Under the pieces are notes generated by a model. It was not told the DNA's origin. It saw only the letters and a list, made by a program, of their open reading frames with translations, and did no database searches. DNA of 64,000 nt from contig OZ234495.1 of NCBI GenBank assembly GCA_965153455.1, positions 23,990,875-24,054,874 of the forward strand, written 5' to 3'. The DNA comes from Sphagnum compactum (lineage: Eukaryota > Bryophyta > Sphagnopsida > Sphagnales). Of the stretch, positions 25,870-39,200 are shown piece after piece (positions within the stretch are counted from its first letter, which is position 1; the number at the start of each line of letters is the position of its first letter). The translations under genes were made by a program, and so were the position numbers.

Positions 25870-28800
25870 GGCCACTTCTTAATTTTTTTTTTCCAACCTT
25901 TTTCTTGAAAATTATTTAATAATAAATTTCAATGAGAGGTACGATATTTAATTTATAATTGATTTCATTATCAAGATCTCTAGAGCCAAATATGTTTACA
26001 AATAATGATAATTTTACCATTTAATGCATTACCACCTATCGAATGCATTATCGTTTTAAGATTTGGTTTATTTTCTGTTTAAACTTGCATACATAAAACT
26101 TTCAAATCATTGGTTAAATATCATGAACTCTACCATGTTGAGAAACAAAAATAAGTATGAGCTAGTCAAGAAATTAAAAAATATGCAATATGAAAAATTT
26201 GTGTTACAAATTGAAAATATTCAATTTGACAAGCATTTCACCTTTAAGAATGCCATGTTGGGTTGGTTTTTAAATCATTATCTAAAACCTATAAACAAAA
26301 AAGTTCATGGATATAAACATAACCCTTTTTGTAAAATAAAATTGATGATATAAAATGTTTGAACGAGGTCTATTAAGATTACACCCATTCATTTTTTATA
26401 TGTTACATAAATTAAATTATCAAAACTTTCAATGAATACCATGTGGCATGTTTCCCTTCATATAAATTTTCATTTTATGCATCCAATTCATTGTTAAACA
26501 ATGGTTGAATAATACACTTTTGTAACCCACAAATTTATGATTTTAAAGGATCAAATTTGTCACAATAATAAGTTAAACATGTGAGCAATCAAAAGTAAAC
26601 CATGGTGAAGGTTGGACAATCACATTATAGTAGTTGAAAAAATTATAATATGACATTTAAATGTTAGTTTGGGTCCCAAATAATTTGACATTACACAATT
26701 AAAATGATTGTTGTCCATTGGTTGGTTGCAATGGCTCATTTAAGCGTACACTTAAATTGTTTAACTTTCATGTTTATGCGTGAGAGTTGAAAAATAATTA
26801 ACATTACTTTTGGATGTAATAAACATAATTACAAGCCCAAATATAAGGTGTGGGTGGAGCTATTATTATACAAGAGTAAGTCTATCAACAAATGTTTATT
26901 GGCTAGTAAATAATAACATGGATGAAATTTGAGCTTGTTTTGACTTTAGATAGCAAATATGTGCCAATATCTATTTTAATGGCACCATGTACATGCCAAT
27001 AGTTTCATGTTTTGAGACTCTTATTAGCACATGTAAACCAATAATAATATAATGACTTGTAAAAACATAATTTGGATGAAATTTGAACTTGTTTGGACAT
27101 GTTTGGATTGGGTTCAATGGATGGATCACAATGATTAAAACCATGTGATAATTCTCACTCTACATTGTCTTAGATTTCATGGTTATGAACAAGGTGAGAA
27201 GTAACCTACACACTACTTTGAAAAAAAACTTACAGTAGTATTAATTTTCGATATTTCATTCAAGATTATCGTTTTAGATCATTTTGAAGATATGTGCATG
27301 GAACCTTTCGTGAGGGGATCCATGTGGAAAAGATATAAAATCACACACATTTCAAGTTACACAAAATATTGAATTATAATAAAAATGTTTACGAATCACA
27401 TGTGAGATAAAATAACATGATCAACTAAAATTTGAATGTTAAAACAATGATAATAACATTTCATTTGTTAATTTCACTTCTCAACCCATATATTAGTGCA
27501 AGATATCATTGTCATTATATAGTCTACAATAACATAAACCACATCAATTAATGCTACCATAATTGTTTTTGGTTTTTTCACTAAATAATTTCACAATTTT
27601 TTCATTTGTCCCAATTGGCAACATTTGGTGCTTGTGGATAAAAACATGGTTAGGTGATTCACTTTTTACATTTTGAAGTTGTACATCTTACATTAGTTAA
27701 AATTCTTGTAGTTAATATACTCATTAAATTATAAATATTACAATTATCCCAAATGTTTTTTATCAAAATGATTGGCAAACCACCTTTTAGATATCATTAG
27801 ATATGTGATTGGTTCAAAAAATGATGTGAAATTTTGAATATTTGAATATGAAATGGACTATAAATGATAAAAAACTGACATAAATCATGACAATTTAAAA
27901 ATTAAAAATAATTGTATTTAGAAAGTTTCAATGCATCTTATTTTTAAATTTTTCATTTGATGATGGTCTATTTTTTAATTTTAATTTTAATATTATTATT
28001 CCATATTTTTTCAGTTTACATTTTTTTCATTCTATATGCATGAAAAACTTAGTGTCATCATTTCAAAAGTTCATTATAAGTCCATTTTTAAAAGAATTCG
28101 TCCATATTTTAAAATATGATTCTGATTAAAAATCTATTGCAATACAAATAAATAAAAAATTGATAATATTAATGTCAAATATGGTTTTATATTATATTGA
28201 ATTTATAATTAAAATATTATAATTATGATAATCTAGATAGTCCTCCTATTTTTCTTTTCACTATTTTGAAGCTTGGAAATCAAACTAGGTACATGAATGT
28301 AAAAAGCAACATGATACAAAGTTTCCATTATGATGAAAGTGTGATTAATTCAAAAATTCTTATCTTATCCTTGTTATTAATTTAAATCTAATTTTCAAGC
28401 ATAAAAATCACTTTAAATTTCATTAGTTTTGTTCCATTGTTCAAAAATTGAAAAACAACAATTTTGCACATGATTTCATGGAAGGCTTTCTATAGCTACC
28501 AAAAACACAATGAGGGCCTCACAATTTGGGAAGGTACAAATCAAACAAACAACTACATTAACATATAAATAATTGACTAATTTTCTTGTGACATACATTA
28601 TGTGCTAAAGTTTGTAGCTTGTTGTGCATGGCTATTTTCTATTATATAGTGTGATTTTTTTTTAATAGGTATGAAAAATTGTTTAAGATTTGACCAATAG
28701 AACCATTTTGTGGGTAGCATCATAACTACAAAACAAGAGTGCATGCCAATCGTTTGGACAACCAATCTTCTATATATCCCCATATATTATCATTTGGTTG

Positions 28801-30280
28801 GTTGCTATGGTTAAAGATGAAAATGCGCTTTGGACATACGACCACTTTCAAGGTTGATGAGCCTTATTGTTGTAAATGTTGTTGTGTTGATTTTAGTTTT
28901 AAGTAATGGATGAAGGTTGAAGAGCCTTTTTGCCATAAAAGCTATTGTGTTGATTTTGGTTTTGAGTGATGGTTGAAGGTTTCAAGTGTAGGGCAAAACC
29001 CCATGGAGGGATCCTTTTCAAAATAAGTTGCTAAGGAAGAGGTGACAATTGAATTTAGCCTTGCATTTGGGGAATATCCCCACCCATGGGCTTTACCCCT
29101 CACCAAACACACTACAAAATTTTCATGAACCTAAACATACATAAATCATGACACATGGAAAGGGGACTCTTGTTATATCTAATCCTTAAGAGTGGAATGG
29201 ATCTTACATCAATAAGTAAGCATAAATTTCCTCCCATTGGGGAGGAGTGGGCACAATATCCCTCCTCTTTTCTTGGTGGGATATTCATGTATATAAGTTA
29301 CCCTCCAAATCCACAAAATAATTTTGCGCAAGTGCTTTATGATTTTGAACATAGTGTATTAAAACATTTCAAGCAAGAATGGTGAAGCATAAATGGTAGC
29401 AAATTCTTTCACACAAAAAATTATACGGTCAAGTTGAAAGCCATAAACTTCTAATAAAAGACAAATGTTGGAAAGGTGTGGAAGTTGGGATTAAATTAAT
29501 CTATTTGTTATAGTGCAATTGAAAGATCAATTGAAAGTTTCTCCAAGATGTTAAACATATGAATATGTTTAAACGATCCCCTTTGAAAACAAAGAAAGCA
29601 ACACATGTTTAACACCCCCACCCCCACAAGCCAAACCAAACATACCAACATTTTGATACCTATGTGCAATGTTCCTCACTTGAGGATTATTACCATTGTC
29701 AACCGATTTTGGCAACTTAAATAATGCAAAACATTGTATGCTTTTATCACGTTTATTGAATGGAAATGCTTAGGTTAGTTTCTTCTTGAGACGATTTAAT
29801 TTTCAAGGATCAAATGCTTAATTACCCAATTGCAAGTCAAGCGATCTGCATCTTTCATAAAAATTGCAATAAGCCTATTATATATGCCCCCGACTGCCAT
29901 CCCACCCTCTTGGACCCCCTTGGACCCATAAGGCGTCTGAACTAGCCATTGCACATGGGAGTCGGTGGTGCATGGGACATACATTGTGAATAGAAAACAA
30001 TACCGTTCATTGTCCCTTCCCCGAAGGTGGACATGTTGTGGAGTGGCCATCCATTGTGGGCGAGCTTTCTCTTTCTCACTAAATCGCTTGCTTGGTGTCC
30101 ACTTCCTCCGTCTGTTGTTGAAGGTGGTTCCTTTTAACCAAAGCACTTGAGACAAATTGGACAGCCTTCGGAAGTACTGAATTTGACCCTGACAAACATA
30201 GTAATCCAACCCTTGCATCTTTAGGTGCAAGTTGACACACTATTTGAGCCCGGTGGACTTGTGTGCTTAAATTTTACTTG
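25870..30280. other. AT-rich intergenic DNA, no gene seen
   Basis: No supported gene. The only ordered feature is a two-copy 63-bp direct repeat at 28852-28977. A 144-codon minus-strand frame at 29796-30230 has no recognisable domain and is discussed under rejected items. Confidence 0.4.
28852..28977. repeat. 63-bp direct repeat, two copies
   Basis: Copies begin GGTTGATGAGCC at 28852 and GGTTGAAGAGCC at 28915 and share TTGTGTTGATTTT(A/G)GTTTT and the ending ATGG(A/T)TGAA. They are clearly diverged from each other, so the duplication is old. Confidence 0.8.
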
Positions 30281-30289
30281 GGTGTAGTA

Positions 30290-30323
30290 CATACATACAT
30301 ACATACATACACACACACACATG
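30290..30323. repeat. (CATA)n/(CA)n microsatellite
   Basis: ACATACATACATAC units passing into ACACACACAC. A GT-rich run (about 30368-30380) lies some 45 bp downstream. Confidence 0.9.
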
Positions 30324-30924
30324 TACGTGGTTGCATTTCCCCACGAGAACTACTCCGGTTTAAACTGTGTGTGTGTGTATGTTACATGAGATAATTTTTG
30401 CACTTGGCTTATAAATGGAAGATAATTGAGAATATATAGCTCAGCACCAGTGGATTTTTGCACAAAATTTTCTTTGTTTTTTGACCAAACAATTGAGAAA
30501 ATCTGAGACGAATGCAATGTGTTTTTGTAGTGCAAATTTGTTGAGTGCTTTTTTTTGTTAATTTCTTGGAAAAATTTGCCAAATTTGTGATATTATACAA
30601 TTGGGGGAAAAAAAAGCCTTTGCTTGGCATCATGGAACAATACATTTTCACTATAAATTATAAATAAGATGTGGTTGATACTATGTAGCCTCATTAAGAT
30701 TTGTTTGAAATTCCTTGGTTAACTCTAGTTACTTAGTTACCACTTTCAGTCACGTAGGATGCAAAATTTGGAACCCAAAACCAAAAGGTAGGTTATTTCT
30801 GGATTCAAAGATTCAATCCAAAACCCGATGATGTCCTTTCCCGTTCCTCCCCTCCCCTCCCCTCCCTTCTCCTCCCAAATATTGAAGGACCCCACCTTCG
30901 TCCGCCCTTTCCCCCAAATTGACC

Positions 30925-30972
30925 GGCAAAGGAATTTGTTGCAATGTGGGCAAAGGAATTTGTTGCAATGTG
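30925..30972. repeat. Perfect 24-bp tandem duplication
   Basis: The 24-bp unit starting GGCAAAGGAATTTG is present twice without a mismatch (30925-30948 and 30949-30972), inside a locally GC-rich patch of about 30830-31110 that has CCCTCCCCTCCCCTC upstream. No gene could be assigned to the patch. Confidence 0.9.
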
Positions 30973-31385
30973 AGCGGGTTTGAGTCCGGAGCAAACAGAC
31001 AAAGGCACGACGACAAACGTTGCTGAGGTCACCCGTATTTATGAACATGACAAAGAATAAGATTGCGTGATCGGGTCTGGTCTCACTTGATGATGGCTTA
31101 AAAGCTTTTGAGCGCCCGATGGATCCTTTTTTGTATTGGCCCATCTTCCGTTACCATGAGTTTTTGTCAGAATTTGTGTCTGAAAACCCCGACTTCCTCC
31201 TCCTTACGGCCACCCTTTTGCCAACTTTGGCTCCCCTCAGACCCCCTTCGTTACATGTTATTTTATACTACCAAAAGCCAAATATAGGTACAAAACATAT
31301 GATAAATTATAAATGTTGTATATATAATTATTTCCCCCTAAATAGCTAAAAAATAGCCCTTGATATTAAAAAAGTAGTTAAAATA

Positions 31386-31573
31386 GGAAAATTTTAAATT
31401 CACACCTTTTTTGGTTAAATTCACACCCTTTATTCGCGCGTCTGATTATATGCAGATTAAATTTGAGTGTGTCTGCCCCACCCCCTGTAAACAGTACGCG
31501 CAACGCAATAGGAGATGGAGTTCGCGCGAAGGGTGTGAATTTAACCAAAAAAGGTGTGAATTTAAAATTTTCC
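31386..31573. mobile_element. 188-bp foldback/MITE-like element with perfect 45-bp inverted repeats
   Basis: Bases 31386-31430 are the exact reverse complement of 31529-31573 (45 of 45 positions). Each arm starts GGAAAATTTTAAATTCACAC and itself contains the word TAAATTCACACC twice. The 98-bp centre is much more GC-rich, with CGCGCG near both ends. Such long identical arms suggest a young non-autonomous foldback or MITE-type element. I could not define a target-site duplication: flanks read AAATA on the left and TTAAA on the right. No transposase is present in the window. Confidence 0.85.
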
Positions 31574-31579
31574 TTAAAA

Positions 31580-33830
31580 TTATTTTCTATGAAATAAAAA
31601 AACTGGGAATTAATTAGTTTTACACACTAAGATTTCAGTAAGTTATTATGGATATAATATTTATTTATTTTTGGGGTTTTATTTTAAAAAATTGGTCAGA
31701 AAGAGCAAAGCATCTGGCTGAGGAAATTGCTTATTAAGAAGGAGGCCCTCAAATGATGAGATGACGAGCTTCCGACTTCTCCCTGGAATGTCACTTTGTC
31801 CTTTTCCGGAACAAATTGGGGGGGGGGTATAGTGTTTGTCGGTCAGTTTCGGGTGTGTTTGACTGTTCTCCCTCCTCGTCCACCTCCACAAACGACATGA
31901 TGCGATCTTTTATAAGTGGATCACTTACACTCACTCTGTTTTGACAAAAATTTTGGGTAACAAATTCTCACTCATGATATATATATATATATACATACAC
32001 TCTTTTGAGATCCTTTATTTTTTCATTTAATTATTTATTCTTTTTTTTTTCTAATGAGGGCGGCCAGGGGTGCTGCTGGGGTCTTTTTTTTGGATTTTAT
32101 TCCTAACTGTTTTTTGGTGTCTTATTCATGTACTGCTTATAAGGTTTATTCCACTGTTGTACAATTATTTGAATTTAATGAAGCACTGCCCCGGTTGCAA
32201 GTTTTAAAAAAACATTTTGGAATCAAAGAACTTCCGGTTTTGGTTTTCGGAAAAAAAAAGAAGAAAAAAAAGGCAGAATCGAAGAATCCTCAATTTTAAT
32301 TTTTGAAAAAAAAATCAAAATCTAAAGAAATCGGCTGCTTCCATTATTTCAAAAATGTCAATAAAAATCAGATTACTGGTTTCAATGGATGGATGGAAGG
32401 AAGAACATCACTTGTGGTTTTATAGCTGGCGGTTGGTTGTCATCCGATTTTATTTTTGCTTTTCGGAAAGTATGGGAACTGTGACTGAATGACTACATAT
32501 TGGAACCGGTTCTTAGATGTCTTGGGAATCACAGCTAATGAACCCTAGGAACCGTTTTGATAACCATGGGGGGTCTGTTTCTCTTGTTTTCTGATAACCG
32601 CTCATCACTGGTTTTATTCTGAATTGGAAGACAAAGTGTTTTCAATTTTTTGTTTATTTTGTTGGTTTTGCCAGTTCCATTTGTGACGATGTGAATTGCA
32701 GTCAGAAATGACATTGTAGTGATGTGAATTGACAGTGGGGAACATCTGTTACACTTTGAAACATCCATTGCTAGAACTCCTTACAACCTAACGGAACGAT
32801 GTCTCACTAGTTACTAATTTCATGCAACACCTACATCCATTTGGTGAAGCACTTCGTTTGGTTCATAGACTAATTTGTTGCAACACACACATTTATTCAT
32901 CCATTTATCCATCCATGATAGTGCTTAGTATGGTTCATTTACCTTGTTCAAAATCCATCCATACATTTGTTCATTCATGCATCCATTCATCCATCATAGT
33001 GTCATTTGCCCATTATAAATCCTTAAGTGTACAATATTTTGAAATGCCCTTGATAAGAGAGGCCCCAACTTAATACCAATTTCAGTAAATGTTATTGGGA
33101 ACAACAACAATTGGGGGATTGGGTCTTGAGGGGGAGGGGAGGGGGGGGGGGGAAGGGGAGTGTTCCTTTGTACGAGTGAGGTTAAAAAACATGTCAAAGA
33201 CTAAAGACCATGAAAAAAATTTAGTGTTAGCGGAGGAGGCTACTACGTTTCTACTTCATACAATGTATTTTTCCCATTGCAAGTTGGGGGCATTGTTAGT
33301 TATGCTTTGGAGTGGGTTCTTCTATTTAAATTTTTTTTGTAATGTTCCTTCTCTTCTCACATGTTTTCGTCTTAATGGTTTTCTTTGCGGGTCTTTGAGT
33401 TGGGTAACACCCTCGCTCGGAAGAGGGCTATACCAGAAACAGGTGGTCCCTCGTCACCAGTTGCCTTACACAGAGTAGATTATTTTTTGGTAATGCCCTC
33501 AACGTCCTCGGTTAGTACCTTACAACACTTTAACCCGCCACCAAAAAAAAAGGAAAATTACAGGCAGTTTAGGGCCGGCCAACACATTGAAGGCTAGTGT
33601 TTAATTTAATTAATTATTCACCAACCCTTTTAATTAAGCACTAGGTACTACTGAGAGAGACTGGAAAGAGTACCTACTTAATTGAGTTGAGTTCACTTTA
33701 ATTAGCCCTAATTAGCCCTAATTCTAGGTACTTTACTTCTCCATTTATGGTAATTAGTGATTTTGGGTTTGAGATTTTAATGCGAGAGGTGCTGGTCTGC
33801 GGCTGTAATTAAAAGGGGGGAAAAAAAAAC
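31580..33830. other. Intergenic DNA, no gene seen
   Basis: Contains an AT microsatellite (about 31977-31993), CATCCATTCATCCAT-type text at about 32900-32995, and a poly-G run at about 33135-33153. Short frames at 32054-32299 and 33089-33478 show no family features. The GC content rises from about 33100 on toward the following gene. Confidence 0.4.
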
Positions 33831-33839
33831 ACAACAGAA

Positions 33840-34145
33840 ATACCCTATTTACATTTAGGGGCCGCACGATGTAATTTTACCATTTGAGATTTACTGATTA
33901 GGCCGCTTAACATTTATATTTATATTTACCATTCCCCATTTACTCATTAGGGCCTCCTGGTATATATATATATCTGTTTACCATTTTTTACCTACTAGGG
34001 CGCCTGATACATAATTTATTTAAATTTTACCATTTTACTGATTGGGGCGGTGTGATGTATATACTCACCATTTACTAATTACTGATTAGGTCTTTTGATA
34101 TATACATATATTTACTTATTTACTCTTTACCATTTACTGATTAGC
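33840..34145. repeat. Diverged ~55-60 bp tandem repeat upstream of the TEL-like gene
   Basis: About six units, each containing TTTACCATTTACTGATTAGG or a variant followed by GCC/GCG and an AT-rich stretch such as TGATATATATA. The ATTAGG-like words fall near 33899, 33948, 33998, 34042, 34088 and 34141. Units are strongly diverged. The array ends immediately before the CT- and GC-rich leader, so it sits where the core and proximal promoter would be; TATATACATATATTTA at about 34099-34114 could serve as a TATA element. Confidence 0.7.
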
Positions 34146-34149
34146 CCAC

Positions 34150-36211
34150 CTTGCCGCCCTACGGTCACTCTCTCTTTTGGAGGTGGTATACGGTACCATA
34201 GCCTAGCCACCTTCGGGACGGCCGTGCTACCCGCCACCAACACTTTCGCTTTCCGCCGCCAATCTTTTTCCCTCCCCTTCGCTGCCCGCTGCCCCGCCCG
34301 CCCTTTCTCCCGCCATCTTGCCCGCCCCCACCCGCCAAACAGCCCGGCCGATCGCTGCCTCTGCTACTCCTGCTGCTTGCTTGCTGGCTGGCTGGCTGGC
34401 TGTCGCGTCGTCGCTGCTGCTGCTACTGGTTTCTTCATCTTCGCCATCGCTTCGAGGCCTTTCCTTGCTTTGTACCCGCGCCTTCCTCGTTTTTTCTCCT
34501 CCTTTTGCTTCTCGAGGCTTCTTCTGCGAGTTGCTGATGATTCACATCACAGATAGCTACTTATCTTCTGATTCAGCTTTCCTGTTCTCTTCGACTCTCG
34601 CTATTATCTAATATCTGTCATCTTCGTTCCTTTCCCTTTCTTCCCTTGGGCGTTTTGTGGTTTTTCTTTTGGTTCTCTTGTTCTTGCGCTCTTTGGAGAA
34701 TGGACTAAGTTTCGCTTCTCGACCGTCGTTGAATTCTCTCCTCCTGGCCTCGGAGGGTGGAGGAACATCGTCTCTGTGTGTTTGTACATTATCTGTGCGT
34801 GTGCGCGCGTGTAAACACGAGACGCCGAACTTCGACGGCTTGTACGCAGTTCTTTCTTCTGCTTGAGAGGTAAATTGATCCGTTTCTGCTCCTGATTGCT
34901 TTGGTAGGGTGCGAACCGCAGTTTCGTGAAGGCTTGTCCGGTCGTACTACTACCTGGTTTGCGTGAAGAAGCTGGACGATATTTTATTCCGGCCTTCTTT
35001 TTTGTTTCTGTCTCTGGTTGTGGTGGCCTACAACTTGGGAGGTTGTGCTGCTGCGTGCGTGCGTGCGTGCGTGAGTATTTCTTTTCTGTATCTTGTGGTT
35101 GTAGTATGAATGTGAGTTTTGTTGTCGTCGTGAAATCATTGTGCAGGTTGTTGTTTTCTCTTTGTCGTTTGCTGTTTGCCCTATGCGTTTTTTTGTGACG
35201 CTATTTTAAGGGGACAGGGGTTTTACTGCGGCGTATGTCTTTTTACGGCGCGGGCGGCGGGAGTGTGTCCGGGAGCGTAATAGCAAGCTCTAGTAAGGAG
35301 TAGATAGTTTCGAGTATTCTTCTACGCTGCTGAATGCCGAGTGATTGTGATCGTGGTGGCTCTATGAATTCTCTCTCTCTCTCGCTCTCATTTTTTGTAT
35401 GCGAGCGTTCCATAGATACGTGCAGAATCCACATTCTTCCTATTTTCAACTTAGACTACTGTCGTGCTTCAAGCGCCTGTGTAAAGTGTGCTTTTACCAT
35501 GCAGTTTTTGCGTTTCTGATTGCGGGGGTTTTGGTTTCTCTCTCTGTCTTTCTGTTCTTTTGGTACGCTGCTGCATGCGAACACTTCGAGATAGTACAAG
35601 ATCCTCATGATATGCTTTCGGGGCTTCCAGCATCTGCTTTCACGTCTGGCATGTTCGTGAGTACGAGCTCCTTTGGGTTCTAGTGTTTCTACGTGTGTCG
35701 TTTGCATAATGCCGTCTTTTTGCCGGACGCTTTGACGAATGCTGCAAGAACTTTCATGCACAGCTGTTAACCACCTTCTTTTCGTTTTCCTCCACACTGC
35801 ATGGAGCAGCTGCTATTGGTTGCAATTTTTAACGTTCTGTTTGGAAAATCATCTCATCCGTTCTCCTTTTAGCTTGACGACTACTGCATTGATTAATGTC
35901 GTGCCAGCGGAAGGGTTTGTTGTTGCACGGCGTTCTTCGCTTCTTCAACTTATAGGCCCCTGTAATCTGAATCTTTGCAGGTGAGGAGACTTTCTAGACT
36001 TTGTCTATGCTCATGAATCTGGCAGCTCTTGCGGTTTGAGGATTTGGAGTTGTAAACTGTACCCCTGCTGCTCCACGTGATTGCTCTCTCTAGGGCACGG
36101 CCATACAGACAGGAAATGATATCTAGGGTCTGAAAAAACTGTAATTCCTTCTGGGTTGACAAGAACGAGCAAACGTGATACTCAAGGTAGTCAGCCGTGA
36201 GGCACACACCT
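34150..36211 (+). promoter_or_regulatory. Long CT-rich 5-prime leader of the TEL-like gene
   Basis: Base composition changes abruptly at about 34145 from AT-rich to C/T- and G/C-rich and stays so up to the coding start. The leader contains CTGG repeats (34382-34402), a GCGT run (about 35056-35072) and a CT run (about 35369-35384). Short upstream frames exist, so translational control by upstream ORFs is possible. A plausible leader intron runs from a GTAAATTG donor after GCTTGAGAG (about 34870) to TTTGCAG (about 35981), but this cannot be proven without transcript data. TSS is likely a short distance after 34110. Confidence 0.55.
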
Positions 36212-39200
36212 ATGGGTGGAAAGATAGTTGCAGTGGGGGAGGAGATGTCTGTCTCTTCACCTCCAGCATCCAGTCCTGAGCCTACATACACCAAGGAGAG
36301 GCTGCTCAAAGGGGTGCATCACACAAGCCTCGACACTGATGCACCGGTGGTGGTGGTGGATGGAGGTTTCACAGGCAGTGGTGGTATGTCAATGGCTGAC
36401 TTGAGCAGCATGTATGAAGCAAGCACCCTTGTGGGGGGTCTTGAGGGAATGAGCTTGAACTCTGGGGACGAAAGAGATTCAGCTCCAGAGGGCATTGCAG
36501 CGAATCATCAACAGACAAGTGGGGCAGAGCCTTTGGTGAATGGACTATTTGCCTACGCGTCTTCAGAGATGGTCAAAAGGGATTATACACCACCTCTCCT
36601 GGGGCAGGTAGCTCAATACAACACTTCACAACAACAATCCTTCCGAGGATATGAACCCCAGAGGTTGTCTCATGAACACCAGAGGTCCCAACCACCCACC
36701 ATTGTTTTGCCGGACCAGACGAGGGCAGAGAAAGAGTTTGGAGTGTTGCCGAGCAGTGAGAGTGATACAGGAGGAGTTCATCATGTGTATGGACTTCCTG
36801 CATATCTTGTTGTCCCTCCATCGTGTCAGGATGGAAAGCAAATGGTCTTAGATCACAATGGGAAGCAAGTGGTCCTGGATCCCAATGCACGAGAATACAC
36901 TCCTTCCCAATCACTGTGTGCATCTTCTGTTCTACAGCCTGGTGTAATGCATTTGGCAGTTCCAACACCATATCATGTTGATCAAGCACACATTTATCCT
37001 CCAGGTGTTGATGTAGGGCAGCCAGCAAGTCGGATGGTGTATGGCCCGGATTACACTGGATGGCCTCTGATGCCTTTTTACTGCAATGGCAGTGCAGTTG
37101 GATATGCTCCTGCTACAGGGCCTCAGTCTCCTGCTACCTGGGAACACCTTAACATGCATGATCTACTGCAGCATCAGGGCTCCCAAGGGCCGACAGGGCT
37201 TCATGCATCCTCTTCTGCACCAGGGCTTGGGCAATCTGTTCATTCCCATCCATTGCAGCCCTTTGGTGCCATCCAGCCTTTCATGTCTGTGGGATTTCCT
37301 ACCATGTCGGCTTCAGGGAACAGCCTCATAGCTCATCCTACGATATCAGGTCGTGAGCATGTGTCTCGAGCTCTTTTGCTGAATGGAGTCCCCAGTGATA
37401 TGGATGAGCATCAGCTGAAGCAGGAAATGGAGGTGTGGGGTCCTGTCCGTGCAATGGGCATGGAGAGACGCCATGAAGGACTGGTTACAGTACACTTTTA
37501 TGATTTGAGACATACCAAGGACGCTCTTACGGACATCCAGCAACAACATCTTTGGCATCAACAGCGTATGCAGAGGCGGCTGCAGAGGCAGCGCTCTGGT
37601 GGTCTCCATCTGCCTGGTGATTCTGGATATGACAGACAAGACAGGGGCAAACATGTAGACAGGGGTGTAGATGATGCTTCAGGGGATCTGGGTATGAAGT
37701 CCTCCCGAGGTTTGATTGGTGGCAAAGTAATGTGGGCACAATATACTTCACCTGTTGGTGCTGCTGCAGGTCCTGATGCTCTCAATCAGGGTACTCTAGT
37801 GGTGTTCAACTTAGATGCTAATATGTCTTTGGATGACTTGCGGGCTGCATTTGAGAAGTATGGTAAGTGTGTGACATCTCTTTGGTTCTCCTGTTATCAG
37901 GTGGATATGGGATTTCATCTCTGCAGTACATGATGATGAGGACTACTGTACATTGTTTCCAGTTAGGTGCATGTATTGTGACTTATTATCAATTTGACAA
38001 TCGTTGGAACAGACAACTTGCATGGCTTTTGAGCTCTGGACTCTGGAACCTTTGAGCGTTGGCTAATGCATTTCCTACAATTGAATCATGTCTGACTTTT
38101 CATTTACATCAGTTCAGTCAGCACATAAGCCTGCGAGGTTTAATAGGCTAAGGGTTTGCCTGTTTGATGTGGATGTTTAATGACAGGTAATGAGGTCCAG
38201 GGTATCTGCTCTGATTGGGTATCATTTCTGACATGAATGTCTGTCAATATTGTTGTATGCAGGGACTGTAAAGGAGTTAAGAGAGACCCCTGCTAAGAAG
38301 CTCCATAAGTTTGTTGAATTCTATGATGTCCGGGATGCAGCTAGAGCATTGGAAGCCCTTGATGATCAAGAAATTGGAGGCAAGCGGGTGAAGATTGAGT
38401 TCAGCAGACCAGGAGGTCAGGCTTATAAAGCACGGGTGCAGGCACAACAAGCTCAAGCCCAATTACAACAAAGTGCTCCACTGTTTGCTGGGTCTTGTAA
38501 TAGGTCATCCATACCTTGCACTGCAGCAGGTGGAGTTCTGGGGCCCACGTATGTGAGCTGGAATGCAGATTCTGCTGAAGGTCCAAGCCAGGGTTTAACA
38601 GGCCCACAAACTGGGTCTCCTTATCTATTGTCAGGTTATGGGTCAATTGCAGGTGGCACACCCATGGCTCCCATGGGAGTTGTTCAACCACATCAGTGGA
38701 GCAACCCAGCCAGCCAGCTGCAGTCACTGTCATACAGACCCTTGCCTGCAGGTCCTCAGAGCCCAGCTGCAGGGTCCCTGTTAATGGGTGTTGAACATAG
38801 CCTACCCTTCGCACGAGCTGGAGGGAACATGATAGGATTGGGGTACAGTGGAGTCACTTCATCGGGAGTAGCAGAGAGTCTGGGCCTTATTACTGACTTT
38901 GGTAGGGAAAACAACATTCTTGGTGGTCAACGCAGAGATGGTCTCTCCAGTCGAAGGAAGAGGAATATGTCTGCACACAGTAACAACAGTGGGTTTGGAA
39001 AGCTTGAGCTTATGCAGCAAGGCTCAGGTGGGAAGGTGGGTTTCAGAGATTCTTCTGGTACTGGTAAATCAAGTTTGTCTATGAAGCTTTCATCTCGCGA
39101 GTCAGTACCTTTGCAGTATATGTTTGATGAGGGAGAGCTGCAACCTAATGAGTCTCCACGCACAACACTCATGATCAAGAACATCCCTAACAAATACAGG

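Noticed and set aside
29796-30230. Minus-strand frame of 144 codons
   Set aside because: No domain, signal or family feature is visible, and an opposite-strand frame (29965-30150) is also open, so low stop density in this less AT-rich patch explains it. It would need transcript or homology support.
30746-31144. Overlapping minus-strand frames of 132, 75 and 67 codons
   Set aside because: All three frames are open because of the CCCTCC repeats and the GC-rich patch; none resembles a protein family.
34095-34611. Frames of 153 and 97 codons in the CT-rich leader of TEL
   Set aside because: Their composition (Leu/Ser/Pro/Ala-rich, CTGG repeats) reflects leader sequence, and they have no family resemblance.
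36573-37028. Minus-strand frame of 151 codons inside the TEL-like gene
   Set aside because: It is antisense to exon 1, whose plus-strand translation belongs to a clear RNA-binding protein.
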